Source: Celeribacter indicus (GTDB lineage: Bacteria > Pseudomonadota > Alphaproteobacteria > Rhodobacterales > Rhodobacteraceae). From it: a DNA stretch of 64,000 nucleotides. The notes under the pieces are model-generated. The model was not told the origin of the DNA. It saw nothing but the letters and a program-made list of their open reading frames with translations, and ran no database searches. Position numbers and translations under genes: made by a program. Below, in pieces: positions 41,565-50,449 of the stretch. Each line of letters opens with the position of its first letter. Within the stretch, counting starts at the first letter, position 1. The DNA lies in contig NZ_CP004393.1 in the NCBI RefSeq assembly GCF_000819565.1, forward strand, positions 2,852,001-2,916,000. The letters run 5' to 3'.

Positions 41565-42895
41565 TCGGCCGCGTCTTTCGGCGGGAGGTAGCCCTTGACC
41601 CTGGCCATGTGCTCCTCGTAGCCCTCGAGCCAGTCGGTGCCCTTCGGCACGACGATATCACCGCCATGGGCCTGCCGGGCATATTCGGGATGATCGACGA
41701 ACTCCGGCAGTTCCCGGTTGTCGCGCCAGGCCAGCGCCGCATCGAGCATGACGCGGCGGGTCAGGATCACCATCCGGTCGGAGGCGGCGAGATGTTCGAG
41801 CGTGCGGTCGACGATATGGCCCATGCTCTCCTGAATCGCCTGATCCTGGAGCGGCACGCCGACGATGCCCGTGTAGCTGTCGCCCGAGCGCTGCCAGTCG
41901 CGGTCGATGCCGTAATCGTTGGATGCGTCTTTCACCGGACGCCAGCGGCCCTTCCAGTCCGGCGTGACCGGCAGGTATTCGAGCGGGCGCTCCAGCCCCT
42001 TCACCGGGGACCCGTCCTTGTATTTGAGCTTTTTCTTGCCTCCGCCCGCCGCGCGCGACAGGTCGATGTTGAAGATCATGCAGCTGTCGTCGTCGATCGG
42101 CACCCAGGCGTTCGCGGTCTTCGCCTCGCCCAGCTCGCCGCCGCCCGGATAGGTCACCCAGAACGGGAAAAGGTAGGAGGCATAGCGCTGGTGTTCATGG
42201 CCTTCCATCGCGTCGCGCTGCGCCGAATACATCGTGCCGAACGGCATGACGGAGACGTTGATCTTCGGCGCCTTCTCGGTGACCGTGTAGGTCTCCGGGT
42301 CGGACATGTCGAGCTTCTCGCCGTCGATCCCGCCCATGTGCAGGAAGCCCAGGTGCGAAGTGTCGATATCGCCTTCGAGCGCCTGCATGTAGTTGCAGTC
42401 GCGGTGGGTCAGCGCGATGTTGCGGTCGTCGCCCTCTCCCATGATCGCCTCGATCTCCGGAAGCGGCGGCGGGTTGTCCTGCCGTTCCCCGAAATAGGCA
42501 AAGACGAGACCGCCGGATTCGCAGGTCTTGTAGGCGATGGCCGGCGTGCCCGCGGGATATTTGGTCTTGTCCTCGAGGTTCGGCTGGTCGAGACATTTGC
42601 CCGTCACGTCGAATTTCCAGCCGTGATAGGCACAGCGGATGCCGCCATGTTCGTTGCGGCCGAAGAACAGCGAGGCGCAGCGGTGCGGGCAGCGGTGATC
42701 CATCACCCCCACGCGCCCTTCGCTGTCGCGAAAGCCGATCAGCTTTTCCCCCAGGATCATCAGGCGCACCGGGTCGCCGTCGGCGACCAGTTCGGACGAC
42801 ATGCAGACGGGGATCCAGAACTGACGGAAGAACTCTCCCATCAGCGTGCCCTTTCCGACGCGGCAAAGGTCGACGTTTTCTTCTGCGGTGATCAT
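41561..42895 (-). CDS. Rieske non-haem iron oxygenase, alpha subunit (VanA/phthalate 4,5-dioxygenase type)
   Basis: 444 residues. The Rieske [2Fe-2S] ligands are Cys69-x-His71 and Cys88-x2-His91 (CPHRC and CAYHGW). The catalytic iron region includes the bridging-Asp block EGDIDTSHLGFLH. This clade contains O- and N-demethylases and aromatic-ring oxygenases without a beta subunit. It starts 9 bp after nitrilase 2 and is coupled to its reductase. The product would then be opened or deamidated by the hydrolases of the region. Confidence 0.92.
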   Translation of the reverse strand: MITAEENVDLCRVGKGTLMGEFFRQFWIPVCMSSELVADGDPVRLMILGEKLIGFRDSEGRVGVMDHRCPHRCASLFFGRNEHGGIRCAYHGWKFDVTGKCLDQPNLEDKTKYPAGTPAIAYKTCESGGLVFAYFGERQDNPPPLPEIEAIMGEGDDRNIALTHRDCNYMQALEGDIDTSHLGFLHMGGIDGEKLDMSDPETYTVTEKAPKINVSVMPFGTMYSAQRDAMEGHEHQRYASYLFPFWVTYPGGGELGEAKTANAWVPIDDDSCMIFNIDLSRAAGGGKKKLKYKDGSPVKGLERPLEYLPVTPDWKGRWRPVKDASNDYGIDRDWQRSGDSYTGIVGVPLQDQAIQESMGHIVDRTLEHLAASDRMVILTRRVMLDAALAWRDNRELPEFVDHPEYARQAHGGDIVVPKGTDWLEGYEEHMARVKGYLPPKDAAE

Positions 42896-42904
42896 GTGTC
42901 TCTC

Positions 42905-43993
42905 CTATAGTTCGACTGTGGAAACCGGCTCTTGCGCCCCCGGTGCGAGGGGCGCGAGAATGCCGGCCTGTTCGAGATTTCTGCGGGCCTGCGCGACGGC
43001 GGCCTCGGTCTGGCGCACGTCGGTCATCGGAGCCTCGAGGAACATGTCCGGCGGGTAGAATTTCGCCTCTGCATAGAAGGGCACGTAGAGCTCGTAGCGG
43101 GCCCGCAGATGCGGATTGCTCAACCCGCTGTCCGCGCGCCGGTCGCGGCGCAGCCTCTCGATGTCGATCAGGGCGCTGACGGAAACGCTCTCCCCCGCCC
43201 CGTCCTCGAAGGCGAGCGTCTGCCCGAGATGGTCGAGGATATGGGAGCGTCCCCCCTGATGCGTGCCGTCGGGCGAAAACCCGATGGCGCCCGCGATATT
43301 GGCGGAGACGAGATATGTCATGTTCTCCGCGACACGGGCCAGTTTCGCGGCCTCCTGCGCATCGGAATGACGCGAATTGGTCGGGTGGAGGATCACCTCC
43401 GCCCCCTGCATCATCATCACCCGCGCCACCTCGGGCACGTTGATCTCGCCGCAGGGAATGACCCCGAGCTTGCCCAGCGGCGTGTCGGCCACCGGGAAGA
43501 TCTCCTCGCGCGGCGTGACGGCGAGGTAATCGGTCATGAAATCGTGGACGGAGGGAAAGGCCGCCGTGTTCAGCCGCCTGTAGCGCAGGATCACCTCCCC
43601 CGTCGGGCCGATGATGAAGGAGGTATTGAAATACCGTCCCGGCCATTCCGGCGGCGCCTCGAAGGCATTGCCGCAAATATAGATGCCTTCGCGCGCGGCA
43701 AGCGCCTGCAACGGTTCGGTGAGCCAACCCGGCACGGGCGAACAGGCCCGCTCGATCCAGGTTTCGACCGCCATGCCGAGCGGCGGGCCCTGCATCGCGA
43801 ATTCGGGGAAGACCACCAGATCGGGCTTTTGTTCCGAGGCGCAGGCCGCCTCGATCAGGCCGACGAGTTTTGCGCGGTTGCGCGCGATCAACGCGCGGGC
43901 GCTGTCGAAATCGGGCGCCTGCGAGGCGCGCTCACCGAGCATCTGGATACAGGTCGCACGCCAGGGGCGCGGGGACTGCGTCTTGAGTGTCAT
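42905..43993 (-). CDS. Nitrilase-superfamily amidohydrolase 2
   Basis: 362 residues, a clear paralogue of the protein at 35650. Catalytic Glu in VFPEFAMQGPP and Cys in IPCGEINVPE; the Lys position is again Arg (ILRYRRLN). It is the first gene of the nitrilase-oxygenase-reductase operon, divergent from GntR 2, with a perfect TTGGTATACCAA 48 bp upstream of its start. Two such enzymes suggest two successive amide or carbamoyl hydrolyses, or two related substrates. Confidence 0.86.
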   Translation of the reverse strand: MTLKTQSPRPWRATCIQMLGERASQAPDFDSARALIARNRAKLVGLIEAACASEQKPDLVVFPEFAMQGPPLGMAVETWIERACSPVPGWLTEPLQALAAREGIYICGNAFEAPPEWPGRYFNTSFIIGPTGEVILRYRRLNTAAFPSVHDFMTDYLAVTPREEIFPVADTPLGKLGVIPCGEINVPEVARVMMMQGAEVILHPTNSRHSDAQEAAKLARVAENMTYLVSANIAGAIGFSPDGTHQGGRSHILDHLGQTLAFEDGAGESVSVSALIDIERLRRDRRADSGLSNPHLRARYELYVPFYAEAKFYPPDMFLEAPMTDVRQTEAAVAQARRNLEQAGILAPLAPGAQEPVSTVEL

Positions 43994-44040
43994 GTGCGTC
44001 TTTCACTTGTCTGGGGCGGGCCGAGTCGTATTGCCCACCA

Positions 44041-44052
44041 TTGGTATACCAA
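44041..44052. promoter_or_regulatory. Perfect GntR-type operator between nitrilase 2 and GntR 2
   Basis: TTGGTATACCAA, a perfect 12-bp palindrome, lies between the divergent oxygenase operon and GntR gene 2, close to the former. It is the best match to the consensus of this region. Confidence 0.7.
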
Positions 44053-44239
44053 AGACTTCACGAAGACGGAGCGGATTTCAAGACGCAATTCCGGAAAAGC
44101 CTTATCCGGGCGATTTCATCGGACGGTTGCGCAAAAACTGATCATTGCCGCGTGACATACTGGCGGAATACTGTGTAAAAACCAAAATCTGTACCACCAT
44201 GAGGACCCGTCATCCCGGACGGGAGGACGACATAGCGCA

Positions 44240-44917
44240 ATGACCGAAGCATCACCACTCACGCCCCAGGGGCAGGCCGGCAAACCGAACCTGACGGAAC
44301 AGGTCTATGAGCAACTCATCCAGATCCTCATCAGCGGCGAACTGCGTCCCGGCGACGTGATCGTGGAGCGCAAGATCGCGGATCGGCTGAATGCCTCGCG
44401 CACGCCGGTGCGTGAAGCCCTCGGACGCCTCGAAGCCGAGCGGCTGGTGTTCAAGCAACCCAACCGCGGCGTCACCGTCAGCCCGTTTTCCACCGAGGCG
44501 CTGATCGAGATCCTGAACGTCCGCCAGCTTCTCGAATCCGAGGCGGCGCGGCTCGCCGCCGGCCGGATCCCCTCCCACACGATCGAGAAGATCCGCGCGC
44601 GCATGCTCGAACTCAGCGAAAGATCCTCGGTCACCCTTGCCGAGACCTGGGAGGTCGACGACCAGCTTCACACCGCAATCGCCGAGGCGTCCGGCAACAG
44701 CCTCATGGCCGGGCTGATCCGGGACCTGCGCCGGCGCACCCATGTCTTCAACGCCTACCGCAATCCGCATGAGTCGCGCTTCGACGCGCGGGAGAACCTC
44801 TTCGTGCTCGACATGGTCGCCAGCGGCGATGCGGAGAAGGCGCGCGCGGCGATGAACGACCACATCAACTCCGTCAAGGTCGCGATCATCAACCGGCTCA
44901 CCGGCGTCTCCCTCTGA
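44240..44917 (+). CDS. GntR-family (FCD domain) transcriptional regulator 2
   Basis: 225 residues. DNA-binding domain with RPGDVIVERKIADRLNASRT and PVREALGRLEAERLV, then an FCD domain with DDQLHTAIAEASGN and DLRRRTHVFN. It is paralogous to the regulator at 34673. Divergent from the nitrilase-oxygenase operon, and followed by its own terminator. It or its paralogue should bind the TTGGWATACCAA sites; sequence alone cannot tell which. Confidence 0.9.
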   Translation: MTEASPLTPQGQAGKPNLTEQVYEQLIQILISGELRPGDVIVERKIADRLNASRTPVREALGRLEAERLVFKQPNRGVTVSPFSTEALIEILNVRQLLESEAARLAAGRIPSHTIEKIRARMLELSERSSVTLAETWEVDDQLHTAIAEASGNSLMAGLIRDLRRRTHVFNAYRNPHESRFDARENLFVLDMVASGDAEKARAAMNDHINSVKVAIINRLTGVSL

Positions 44918-44950
44918 CATCCTCGCCCCCGAGCGACCGCCCCTTCTGAC

Positions 44951-44975
44951 AGCCCCCCCTTGCGGGGGCTTTTTT
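44951..44975 (+). terminator. Rho-independent terminator of GntR gene 2
   Basis: AGCCCCC pairs with GGGGGCT around a 6-base loop, followed by a run of T residues (44970-44975). Confidence 0.8.
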
Positions 44976-45043
44976 GCGTCCGGCGCCTGCTACCCGGCAC
45001 GCCGGATCGGGCCTTGCGCGCCCCCGGATTTTATGGAACACGT

Positions 45044-45055
45044 TTGGAATACCAA
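45044..45055. promoter_or_regulatory. GntR-type operator upstream of the NIPSNAP gene
   Basis: TTGGAATACCAA, identical to the site at 31866, 27 bp before the start codon at 45083. Confidence 0.65.
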
Positions 45056-45082
45056 TCGCACACCAAACGTCGGACAGATGAC

Positions 45083-45697
45083 ATGATCTATGAAATCACC
45101 ACCCTGGCCCTGCTCCCGAACCGGCTTGGCGCCGTCATGCCCATGCTCGGCGAGGTCTGCGGCAAGGCCGCGCCCTCGGGAGAGCTGCTTGGCTGCTTCT
45201 CCGTCGAGTTCGGCGCGCTGAACCGCTTCCATCTCCTCGCGAAATACGACAGCACCGAGGCGCTCTTTGCCGACCGCGCAAAGCGGGTCGAGCAGACCGA
45301 TCCCTACGGCATCACCGAACATCTCGGCGACGTCTCCCGCACCGCCTACAGACCGCTCTCCTTCTCGAAGGAGATCGCTCCCGGCGATTTCGGCCCGTTC
45401 TACGAATTCCGCACCTACACCGTGGCCCCCAACGGCCTGGCGGAAACCGAGCAGGCCTGGGCGAAGGTCATCGCGGAACGTGACGCCATGTCGCCGCTGC
45501 TGGGCATCATGGGCTCGATCGAGGGCGCGCCGAAGAAGATGGTCCATATCTGGCCCTACCGGAGCATCGAGGAGCGGGTGAAGGCCCGCGCAAAGGCATC
45601 GAAAGCCGGGATCTGGCCGCCGCCCGGCGGCTCTGCACAGCTCACTTCGCTCACCTCGGAACTGACCGTGGCGACTGCCGCGTCGGCGCTGACATGA
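45083..45697 (+). CDS. NIPSNAP-family protein
   Basis: 204 residues with two alpha-beta ferredoxin-like repeats: the first starts MIYEITTLALLPNRLGAVMP, the second FYEFRTYTVAPNGLAETEQA (about residue 110). Proteins of this family occur in many bacterial catabolic clusters but their biochemical role is not settled. The start at 45083 is favoured because homology begins there; the earlier frame runs through the preceding terminator. It overlaps the RidA gene by four bases. Confidence 0.85.
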   Translation: MIYEITTLALLPNRLGAVMPMLGEVCGKAAPSGELLGCFSVEFGALNRFHLLAKYDSTEALFADRAKRVEQTDPYGITEHLGDVSRTAYRPLSFSKEIAPGDFGPFYEFRTYTVAPNGLAETEQAWAKVIAERDAMSPLLGIMGSIEGAPKKMVHIWPYRSIEERVKARAKASKAGIWPPPGGSAQLTSLTSELTVATAASALT

Positions 45698-46155
45698 GCG
45701 GGCTCCGGCACCGGATCCCGCAGGCGCTTCTCGACAGCCTGCCGCCGCCCCCTGCCCCGGTCGCGAAATTCCTCCCGGCGCGGGAGGTCAACGGGCTCGT
45801 CTATCTCTCCGGCCTCGCGCCCGTCGAGAACGGCGAACCGCTCGCCGGGCAGATCGGCGCGGAGATCGACGAGGAGGAAGGCCGGCGCCGCGCGCGGCTG
45901 GTGGGACTGGCGCTGCTGTCGAACCTGCGGGCGGCGCTCGGGGATCTGCAACGCGTCCGCGAGGTGATCAAGCTGAACGGCTATGTCAACGCGCCCTCCG
46001 GTTTCACCGACCATCCCCGGATCGTCGACGGCTGTTCGGAAGTGTTCATCGAAGCCTTCGGCGAGGCCGGGAAACACGCGCGCACGGCGGTGGGCGTCGC
46101 CTCCCTGCCCGGCAATATCTCGGTCGAGATCGAGGCCATCGTCGCGGTGACGTGA
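45694..46155 (+). CDS. RidA/YjgF-family protein
   Basis: 153 residues, longer at the N-terminus than standard RidA (about 128) and of the Rid subgroup with VNGLVYLSGLAPVENGEPLA, LNGYVNAPSGFTDHPRIVDG and ARTAVGVASLPGNISVEIEA, including the conserved Arg before TAVG. RidA proteins hydrolyse reactive enamines/imines, so this one could release ammonia from an unstable imine intermediate of the pathway. Coupled to the NIPSNAP gene (ATGA). Confidence 0.88.
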   Translation: MSGLRHRIPQALLDSLPPPPAPVAKFLPAREVNGLVYLSGLAPVENGEPLAGQIGAEIDEEEGRRRARLVGLALLSNLRAALGDLQRVREVIKLNGYVNAPSGFTDHPRIVDGCSEVFIEAFGEAGKHARTAVGVASLPGNISVEIEAIVAVT

Positions 46156-46178
46156 GACGGCAGCCGGAGCGGGAGACG

Positions 46179-46216
46179 CCCCCTGTCCGCGCCGCAAGGG
46201 AGGCGCGGACAGGGGG
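46179..46216. terminator. Long perfect hairpin between RidA and cytochrome c genes
   Basis: Fifteen bases at 46179-46193 pair perfectly with 46202-46216 around an 8-base loop. There is no T-tract on either side. It lies between convergent genes and probably protects or ends both transcripts. Confidence 0.5.
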
Positions 46217-46217
46217 G

Positions 46218-46649
46218 TCACTCGATCCCGTTGGCGCGTTGCAGGCTGCGCACATAGGCGACAATGGCCTTCACATCGCCCCGCGTCAGCCCCTCCTGCG
46301 GCGGCATGTCACCGAAGGGCCAGTGATGCGACTGCACGCCGCGCTCCACCGCCATCAGGAAAGCCATGTCGCCGTGGTGAGAGGGCTCATAGATCCTGTG
46401 GACGAGCGGCGGACCGTAGCCGGCGGCCCCGGCCGCGTTCTCGCCATGGCAGGCTGCGCAAATGCCGTCGAAGGCACGTTTGCCGATCTGCGCCTCCGGC
46501 GACAGCATGTCGGGCAAGGTCACGGCGGCGAGCGCCGCGCCGGCCTCGATCTCCGCGCGGGCCGGCGCTTCAGGAGCGGGTTTCAGGATAAGATAGGCGC
46601 CGAGCGCGAGCGCAAGCGCGCCAGCCACGGCCATGAGGGATTTGTTCAT
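46218..46649 (-). CDS. Small membrane-anchored or secreted cytochrome c
   Basis: 143 residues with an N-terminal hydrophobic segment (SLMAVAGALALALGAYLILK) and one haem-binding site CAACH (about residue 67) in the block AFDGICAACHGENAAG; a Met ligand is likely in FGDMPPQEGLT. It is a class I, periplasm-facing electron carrier. It is downstream of cueR and a small secreted protein on the same strand, placing it in the copper locus. Confidence 0.85.
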   Translation of the reverse strand: MNKSLMAVAGALALALGAYLILKPAPEAPARAEIEAGAALAAVTLPDMLSPEAQIGKRAFDGICAACHGENAAGAAGYGPPLVHRIYEPSHHGDMAFLMAVERGVQSHHWPFGDMPPQEGLTRGDVKAIVAYVRSLQRANGIE

Positions 46650-46701
46650 CGTATGAGAGTCCGTATCGGAACGTGACGCACATGGCGTCACCGCAAAGGG
46701 T

Positions 46702-47049
46702 TCAGGGCTTCGCGGGGTCCGGTCGGGGCGGCGGCAGGTCGAGGGCGGGCGCACGGGACAGCCTGTCGCTGTCGCGGATCGGCGGCCAGGCCGCGGCACC
46801 CTGGCGTCCGGTGGCCGTCATCCGCGGTGCGGGCATGTCGGTGAAGACGAGGCAAAGCGCGCCATGCGGGCACATCCCCTCCTCCGCCGGCAGGATGTCC
46901 TCGGCGCAGTCCGGGCAGCGTGCGTGATGCACGGAGACGGCTGCGACGGCGGTCCGGTCCGCGGCGCCGGGCGCATGCGCCATTCCCGCCTGCGGGGCGG
47001 CGATCCAGGCCATGAGCCCGATCAGCAGGATGACAAGACCGTGTCGCAC
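46702..47049 (-). CDS. Hypothetical secreted Cys/His-containing protein
   Basis: 115 residues from a GTG at 47049 with GGAGG four bases upstream. It has an N-terminal membrane or signal segment (LVILLIGLMAWIAAPQAGMA) followed by a short domain with VHHARCPDCAEDI and GMCPHGALC, possible metal ligands. I recognise no family with confidence. Its place between cueR and a cytochrome c suggests a role in periplasmic copper handling. Confidence 0.6.
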   Translation of the reverse strand: MRHGLVILLIGLMAWIAAPQAGMAHAPGAADRTAVAAVSVHHARCPDCAEDILPAEEGMCPHGALCLVFTDMPAPRMTATGRQGAAAWPPIRDSDRLSRAPALDLPPPRPDPAKP

Positions 47050-47099
47050 AGATCCTCCGGGTCGACTGCGCAGGACTATGGCGCGCGGCGGTCCCGGCG

Positions 47100-47498
47100 T
47101 CAATTCGTCGGCGTGCGGTGCGTCAATCCGTCAAGGATGGCGCAATCGGGCGTGTCGTCGCCATGGCACCTTTCGATGAGTTGCGACAGCCGCGCCTCGA
47201 GCCCCTCGAGCGCCGAGATCCGCGCCCGCACCGCCGCAAGGTTCTGTTCGGCGAGCGCGCGCACGTCCCGGCTGTGGCGCGCGGGATCGCCCTCGAGCGC
47301 GATCAGAGACCGGCATTCCTCGAGCGAAAAGCCCATGAGCCGCGCCTGCGCGAGCAGCCTCAGCCGCGCCAGCTCCGCCGGCCCGAAATCGCGATAGCCG
47401 TTCCCCGCCCGTTCAGGCGCGACGAGGCCGATCTCCTCGTAATAGCGGATCGTCTTGACCGGCAGTCCGGTCTCTTCCGAAGCCTTCCCGATGTTCAT
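47100..47498 (-). CDS. cueR: MerR-family copper-responsive regulator CueR
   Basis: 132 residues from the ATG at 47498 (AAAGGAG upstream). The helix-turn-helix starts MNIGKASEETGLPVKTIRYY, and the C-terminal loop CHGDDTPDCAI has the two cysteines that bind Cu(I) in CueR. It is divergent from copA, with a MerR-type promoter of 19-bp spacing in between, so it should sense cytoplasmic Cu(I) and activate copA. Confidence 0.92.
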   Translation of the reverse strand: MNIGKASEETGLPVKTIRYYEEIGLVAPERAGNGYRDFGPAELARLRLLAQARLMGFSLEECRSLIALEGDPARHSRDVRALAEQNLAAVRARISALEGLEARLSQLIERCHGDDTPDCAILDGLTHRTPTN

Positions 47499-47623
47499 CG
47501 TGATCTCCTTTCCCAAAGGGTAAACCCGCGGCCCGCCGGAAGGTGAAGTCACGTTGCGGTGAAGCCGCCCTTGCCTCCGAAGGCGCAGCGGGGAAGAAAT
47601 CTGCCGCCATGACCTTCCACCCC

Positions 47624-47654
47624 TTGACCCTCCAGCGGCTGGAGGCCCTAAATC
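47624..47654 (+). promoter_or_regulatory. CueR-type promoter of copA
   Basis: A -35 TTGACC (47624-47629) and a -10 TAAATC (47649-47654) are separated by 19 bp, the overlong spacing typical of MerR-family promoters. The spacer holds the perfect dyad CCTCCAG-CGG-CTGGAGG (47629-47645). Confidence 0.8.
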
Positions 47655-47719
47655 CGAAGGCAAGGTCAGGCTCCGGCCAATACGGCGGCCGGTGCGATCG
47701 ACAGGATCAGGAGTGAACG

Positions 47720-50179
47720 ATGACAGCGCATACCCCTCACAGTCATGACGACAGCCCTGCGGTCATCCGCGATCCGGTCTGCGGCATGACGGTCGATCCC
47801 GGCGCGGGAAAACCCACCGCCAGCCATGACGGGCATGTCTTCCACTTCTGTTCCGAAGGCTGCCGCGCCAAGTTCCTCGCCACGCCCGAGGCCTATCTCA
47901 CGGCCACGGACCCGGTCTGCGGCATGACGGTCGACCGCGCGAGCGCGCAATTCATGTCGAAACACGCCGGCGAGCGGTTCTATTTCTGCTCCGCGCGCTG
48001 TCAGGAGAAATTCGACGCCCATCCTGAGGACTATACCGGCGCGACCGGCGCGCGCCCGCCCGCCGAGCCGATGCCGCAGGGAACGCAATACACCTGCCCG
48101 ATGCATCCGGAGATCGTCCGGGACCATCCCGGCGACTGCCCGATCTGCGGCATGGCGCTCGAACCGATGACCCCGTCCGCGGACAGCGGTCCCTCGCCCG
48201 AACTCGTGGATTTCAGACGCCGCCTCTGGATCATGGGGCCGCTCGCCGCCGCCCTCTTCCTGCTCGAAATGGGCGGGCATGTGGGCCTGCCCGTCGCCGA
48301 CTGGATCGGACACCGGAGCTTCCTTTGGCTCCAGTTCGCCCTCGCGACGCCCGTGCTCTGGCTCGCGCGCCCGTTTTTCGTGCGCGGATGGCGTTCGGTG
48401 GTGAACGTCTCGCCGAACATGTGGACGCTCATCTCCCTCGGCACGCTTGCGGCCTATCTCTTCTCCCTCGTCGGCCTGCTCGCCCCCGGTGTCTTTCCCG
48501 AGGCGATGCTGAGCGACCATGGGGTGCCGCCGGTCTATTTCGAGGCCGCGGCCGTGATCCTCGTGCTCGTGCTGATCGGGCAGATCATGGAACTGACCGC
48601 GCGCGAGCGGACGGGGGACGCGATCCGCGCACTGATGGACCTCGCCCCCAAGACCGCGCGCCGGGTGACGGCGGAGGGCGAGACGGATGTCCCGCTCGAG
48701 GAGGTGAAGGCCGGCGACAGGCTGCGGGTGCGGCCGGGGGAATCCGTGCCGGTGGACGGCGAGATCACCGAGGGGCATTCCGCCCTCGACGAAAGCATGA
48801 TCACGGGCGAACCCGTGCCGGTCGAGAAATCCGCCGGCGACCCGGTCACCGGTGGCACACTCAACAAGACGGGCAGCTTCGTGATGGAGGCGAAGGCGGT
48901 TGGCGCGGAGACCACGCTTGCGCGCATCGTCGCCATGGTCGGCCAGGCGCAGCGCTCCCGCGCACCGATCCAGGGGCTCGCGGACCGCGTGTCGCTCTAT
49001 TTCGTGCCGACGGTCGTGGTGGTGGCCATCGTGGCCTTCGTCGCCTGGCTCGTCCTCGGCCCGAGCCCCGCGCTCGGCTATGCGACGGTCGCCGCCGTCT
49101 CCGTGCTCATCATCGCCTGCCCCTGCGCGCTCGGCCTCGCGACGCCGATGTCGGTGATGGTCGGCACCGGGCGCGGCGCACAGGCGGGCGTGCTGATCCG
49201 CGATGCCGAGGCGCTCGAACGCTTCGCCAAGGTCGACACGCTGATCGTGGACAAGACCGGAACGCTGACGGAGGGCAAGCCGGCCCTCACCGACGTGATC
49301 GCACGCGACATTTCCGAGGCGGATCTGAAATCCTACGCCGCCGCCCTCGAACGCGGCTCCGAGCATCCGCTCGCGGAGGCCATCCTCGAAGGCACCGCCG
49401 ACGCCCCGCGGCGGGAGGCGACGGATTTCGAGGCAGTGACCGGCAAGGGCGTGATCGCCACGGTCGAGGGCGCGCGCATCGCCCTCGGCAACGCGGCGCT
49501 GATGGCTGACGAGGGCGCGCAGACCGCCGCGTTCGAGGCCGATCTCGCCCGGCTCCAGTCGGACGGCAAGACCGCGATGTTCCTCGCGAAGGACGGCGCG
49601 GTGGTCGGCATCATCGCCGTCGCGGACCGGATCAAGCCGACCACGCCGGATGCGATCAGGGCGCTGCATGCCGAGGGACTGCGCATCGTCATGGCGACCG
49701 GGGACAGCGCCCGCACGGCGGAGGCCGTGGCCCGGCAGCTGGGCATCGACGAGGTACGCGCGGAGGTCTCGCCCGAGGACAAGGCCGCGCTGGTCGAGGA
49801 ACTGCGCCGCGGCGGCGCGAAGGTCGCGATGGCCGGGGACGGGGTGAACGACGCCCCTGCCCTCGCCGCCGCCGATGTCGGCATCGCCATGGGCACAGGG
49901 GCCGATGTCGCGGTGGAGAGCGCCGGGCTGACGCTGGTGAAGGGCGATCTCACCGGCATCCTGCGCGCGCGCCGGCTGGCCGAGGCGGTGATGCGCAACA
50001 TCCGCCAGAACCTCTTCTTCGCCTTCGCCTACAACACGGCCGGGGTGCCGGTCGCCGCGGGGGTGCTCTATCCGGCCTTCGGCATCCTGCTCTCCCCGAT
50101 CATCGCGGCGCTCGCGATGAGCTTCAGCTCCGTCTCGGTGATCGCCAACGCCCTGCGCCTGCGCGGCGTGAAGCTCTGA
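47720..50179 (+). CDS. copA: Copper-exporting P1B-type ATPase
   Basis: 819 residues. The N-terminus has two YHS-type metal domains ([10 protein letters not shown] at about 17-26 and [10 protein letters not shown] at about 63-72, each with a downstream FCSxxC), then a heavy-metal-binding block [10 protein letters not shown] ... [11 protein letters not shown] (about 130-152) instead of classical CxxC ferredoxin-like domains. Core motifs: [12 protein letters not shown] (about 466), DKTGT with the phosphorylated Asp at 511, and [10 protein letters not shown]. It exports Cu(I) to the periplasm. Transcribed from the CueR promoter and followed by a strong terminator. Confidence 0.95.
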   Translation: MTAHTPHSHDDSPAVIRDPVCGMTVDPGAGKPTASHDGHVFHFCSEGCRAKFLATPEAYLTATDPVCGMTVDRASAQFMSKHAGERFYFCSARCQEKFDAHPEDYTGATGARPPAEPMPQGTQYTCPMHPEIVRDHPGDCPICGMALEPMTPSADSGPSPELVDFRRRLWIMGPLAAALFLLEMGGHVGLPVADWIGHRSFLWLQFALATPVLWLARPFFVRGWRSVVNVSPNMWTLISLGTLAAYLFSLVGLLAPGVFPEAMLSDHGVPPVYFEAAAVILVLVLIGQIMELTARERTGDAIRALMDLAPKTARRVTAEGETDVPLEEVKAGDRLRVRPGESVPVDGEITEGHSALDESMITGEPVPVEKSAGDPVTGGTLNKTGSFVMEAKAVGAETTLARIVAMVGQAQRSRAPIQGLADRVSLYFVPTVVVVAIVAFVAWLVLGPSPALGYATVAAVSVLIIACPCALGLATPMSVMVGTGRGAQAGVLIRDAEALERFAKVDTLIVDKTGTLTEGKPALTDVIARDISEADLKSYAAALERGSEHPLAEAILEGTADAPRREATDFEAVTGKGVIATVEGARIALGNAALMADEGAQTAAFEADLARLQSDGKTAMFLAKDGAVVGIIAVADRIKPTTPDAIRALHAEGLRIVMATGDSARTAEAVARQLGIDEVRAEVSPEDKAALVEELRRGGAKVAMAGDGVNDAPALAAADVGIAMGTGADVAVESAGLTLVKGDLTGILRARRLAEAVMRNIRQNLFFAFAYNTAGVPVAAGVLYPAFGILLSPIIAALAMSFSSVSVIANALRLRGVKL

Positions 50180-50187
50180 GGCGGCGC

Positions 50188-50229
50188 TTGCCCCCGCGTG
50201 CGGCGCGCGGGGGCAATATACTGTTTTTT
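50188..50229 (+). terminator. Rho-independent terminator of copA
   Basis: TTGCCCCCGCG (50188-50198) pairs perfectly with CGCGGGGGCAA (50206-50216), with six T residues at 50224-50229. Confidence 0.8.
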
Positions 50230-50449
50230 CAGGGAACATTCCTCACCTCCACCGCGTTCCCCGAGAGCACGCCACCGGCCCCGGCCGGCCAAGGGAGGGC
50301 ATGGCGGTGCGGGAGAGGCCGCCGTCCGGGAACATGTTCATGCCGGAGCGGTTCGGTCTCCGGGCGCGTCCCGTGCCGGGGCGCATGCCCACGGCTCTCC
50401 CGAACCGATCGGGATCACCCGTCCCGGAACAGGCAATGGAGGAGACGCC

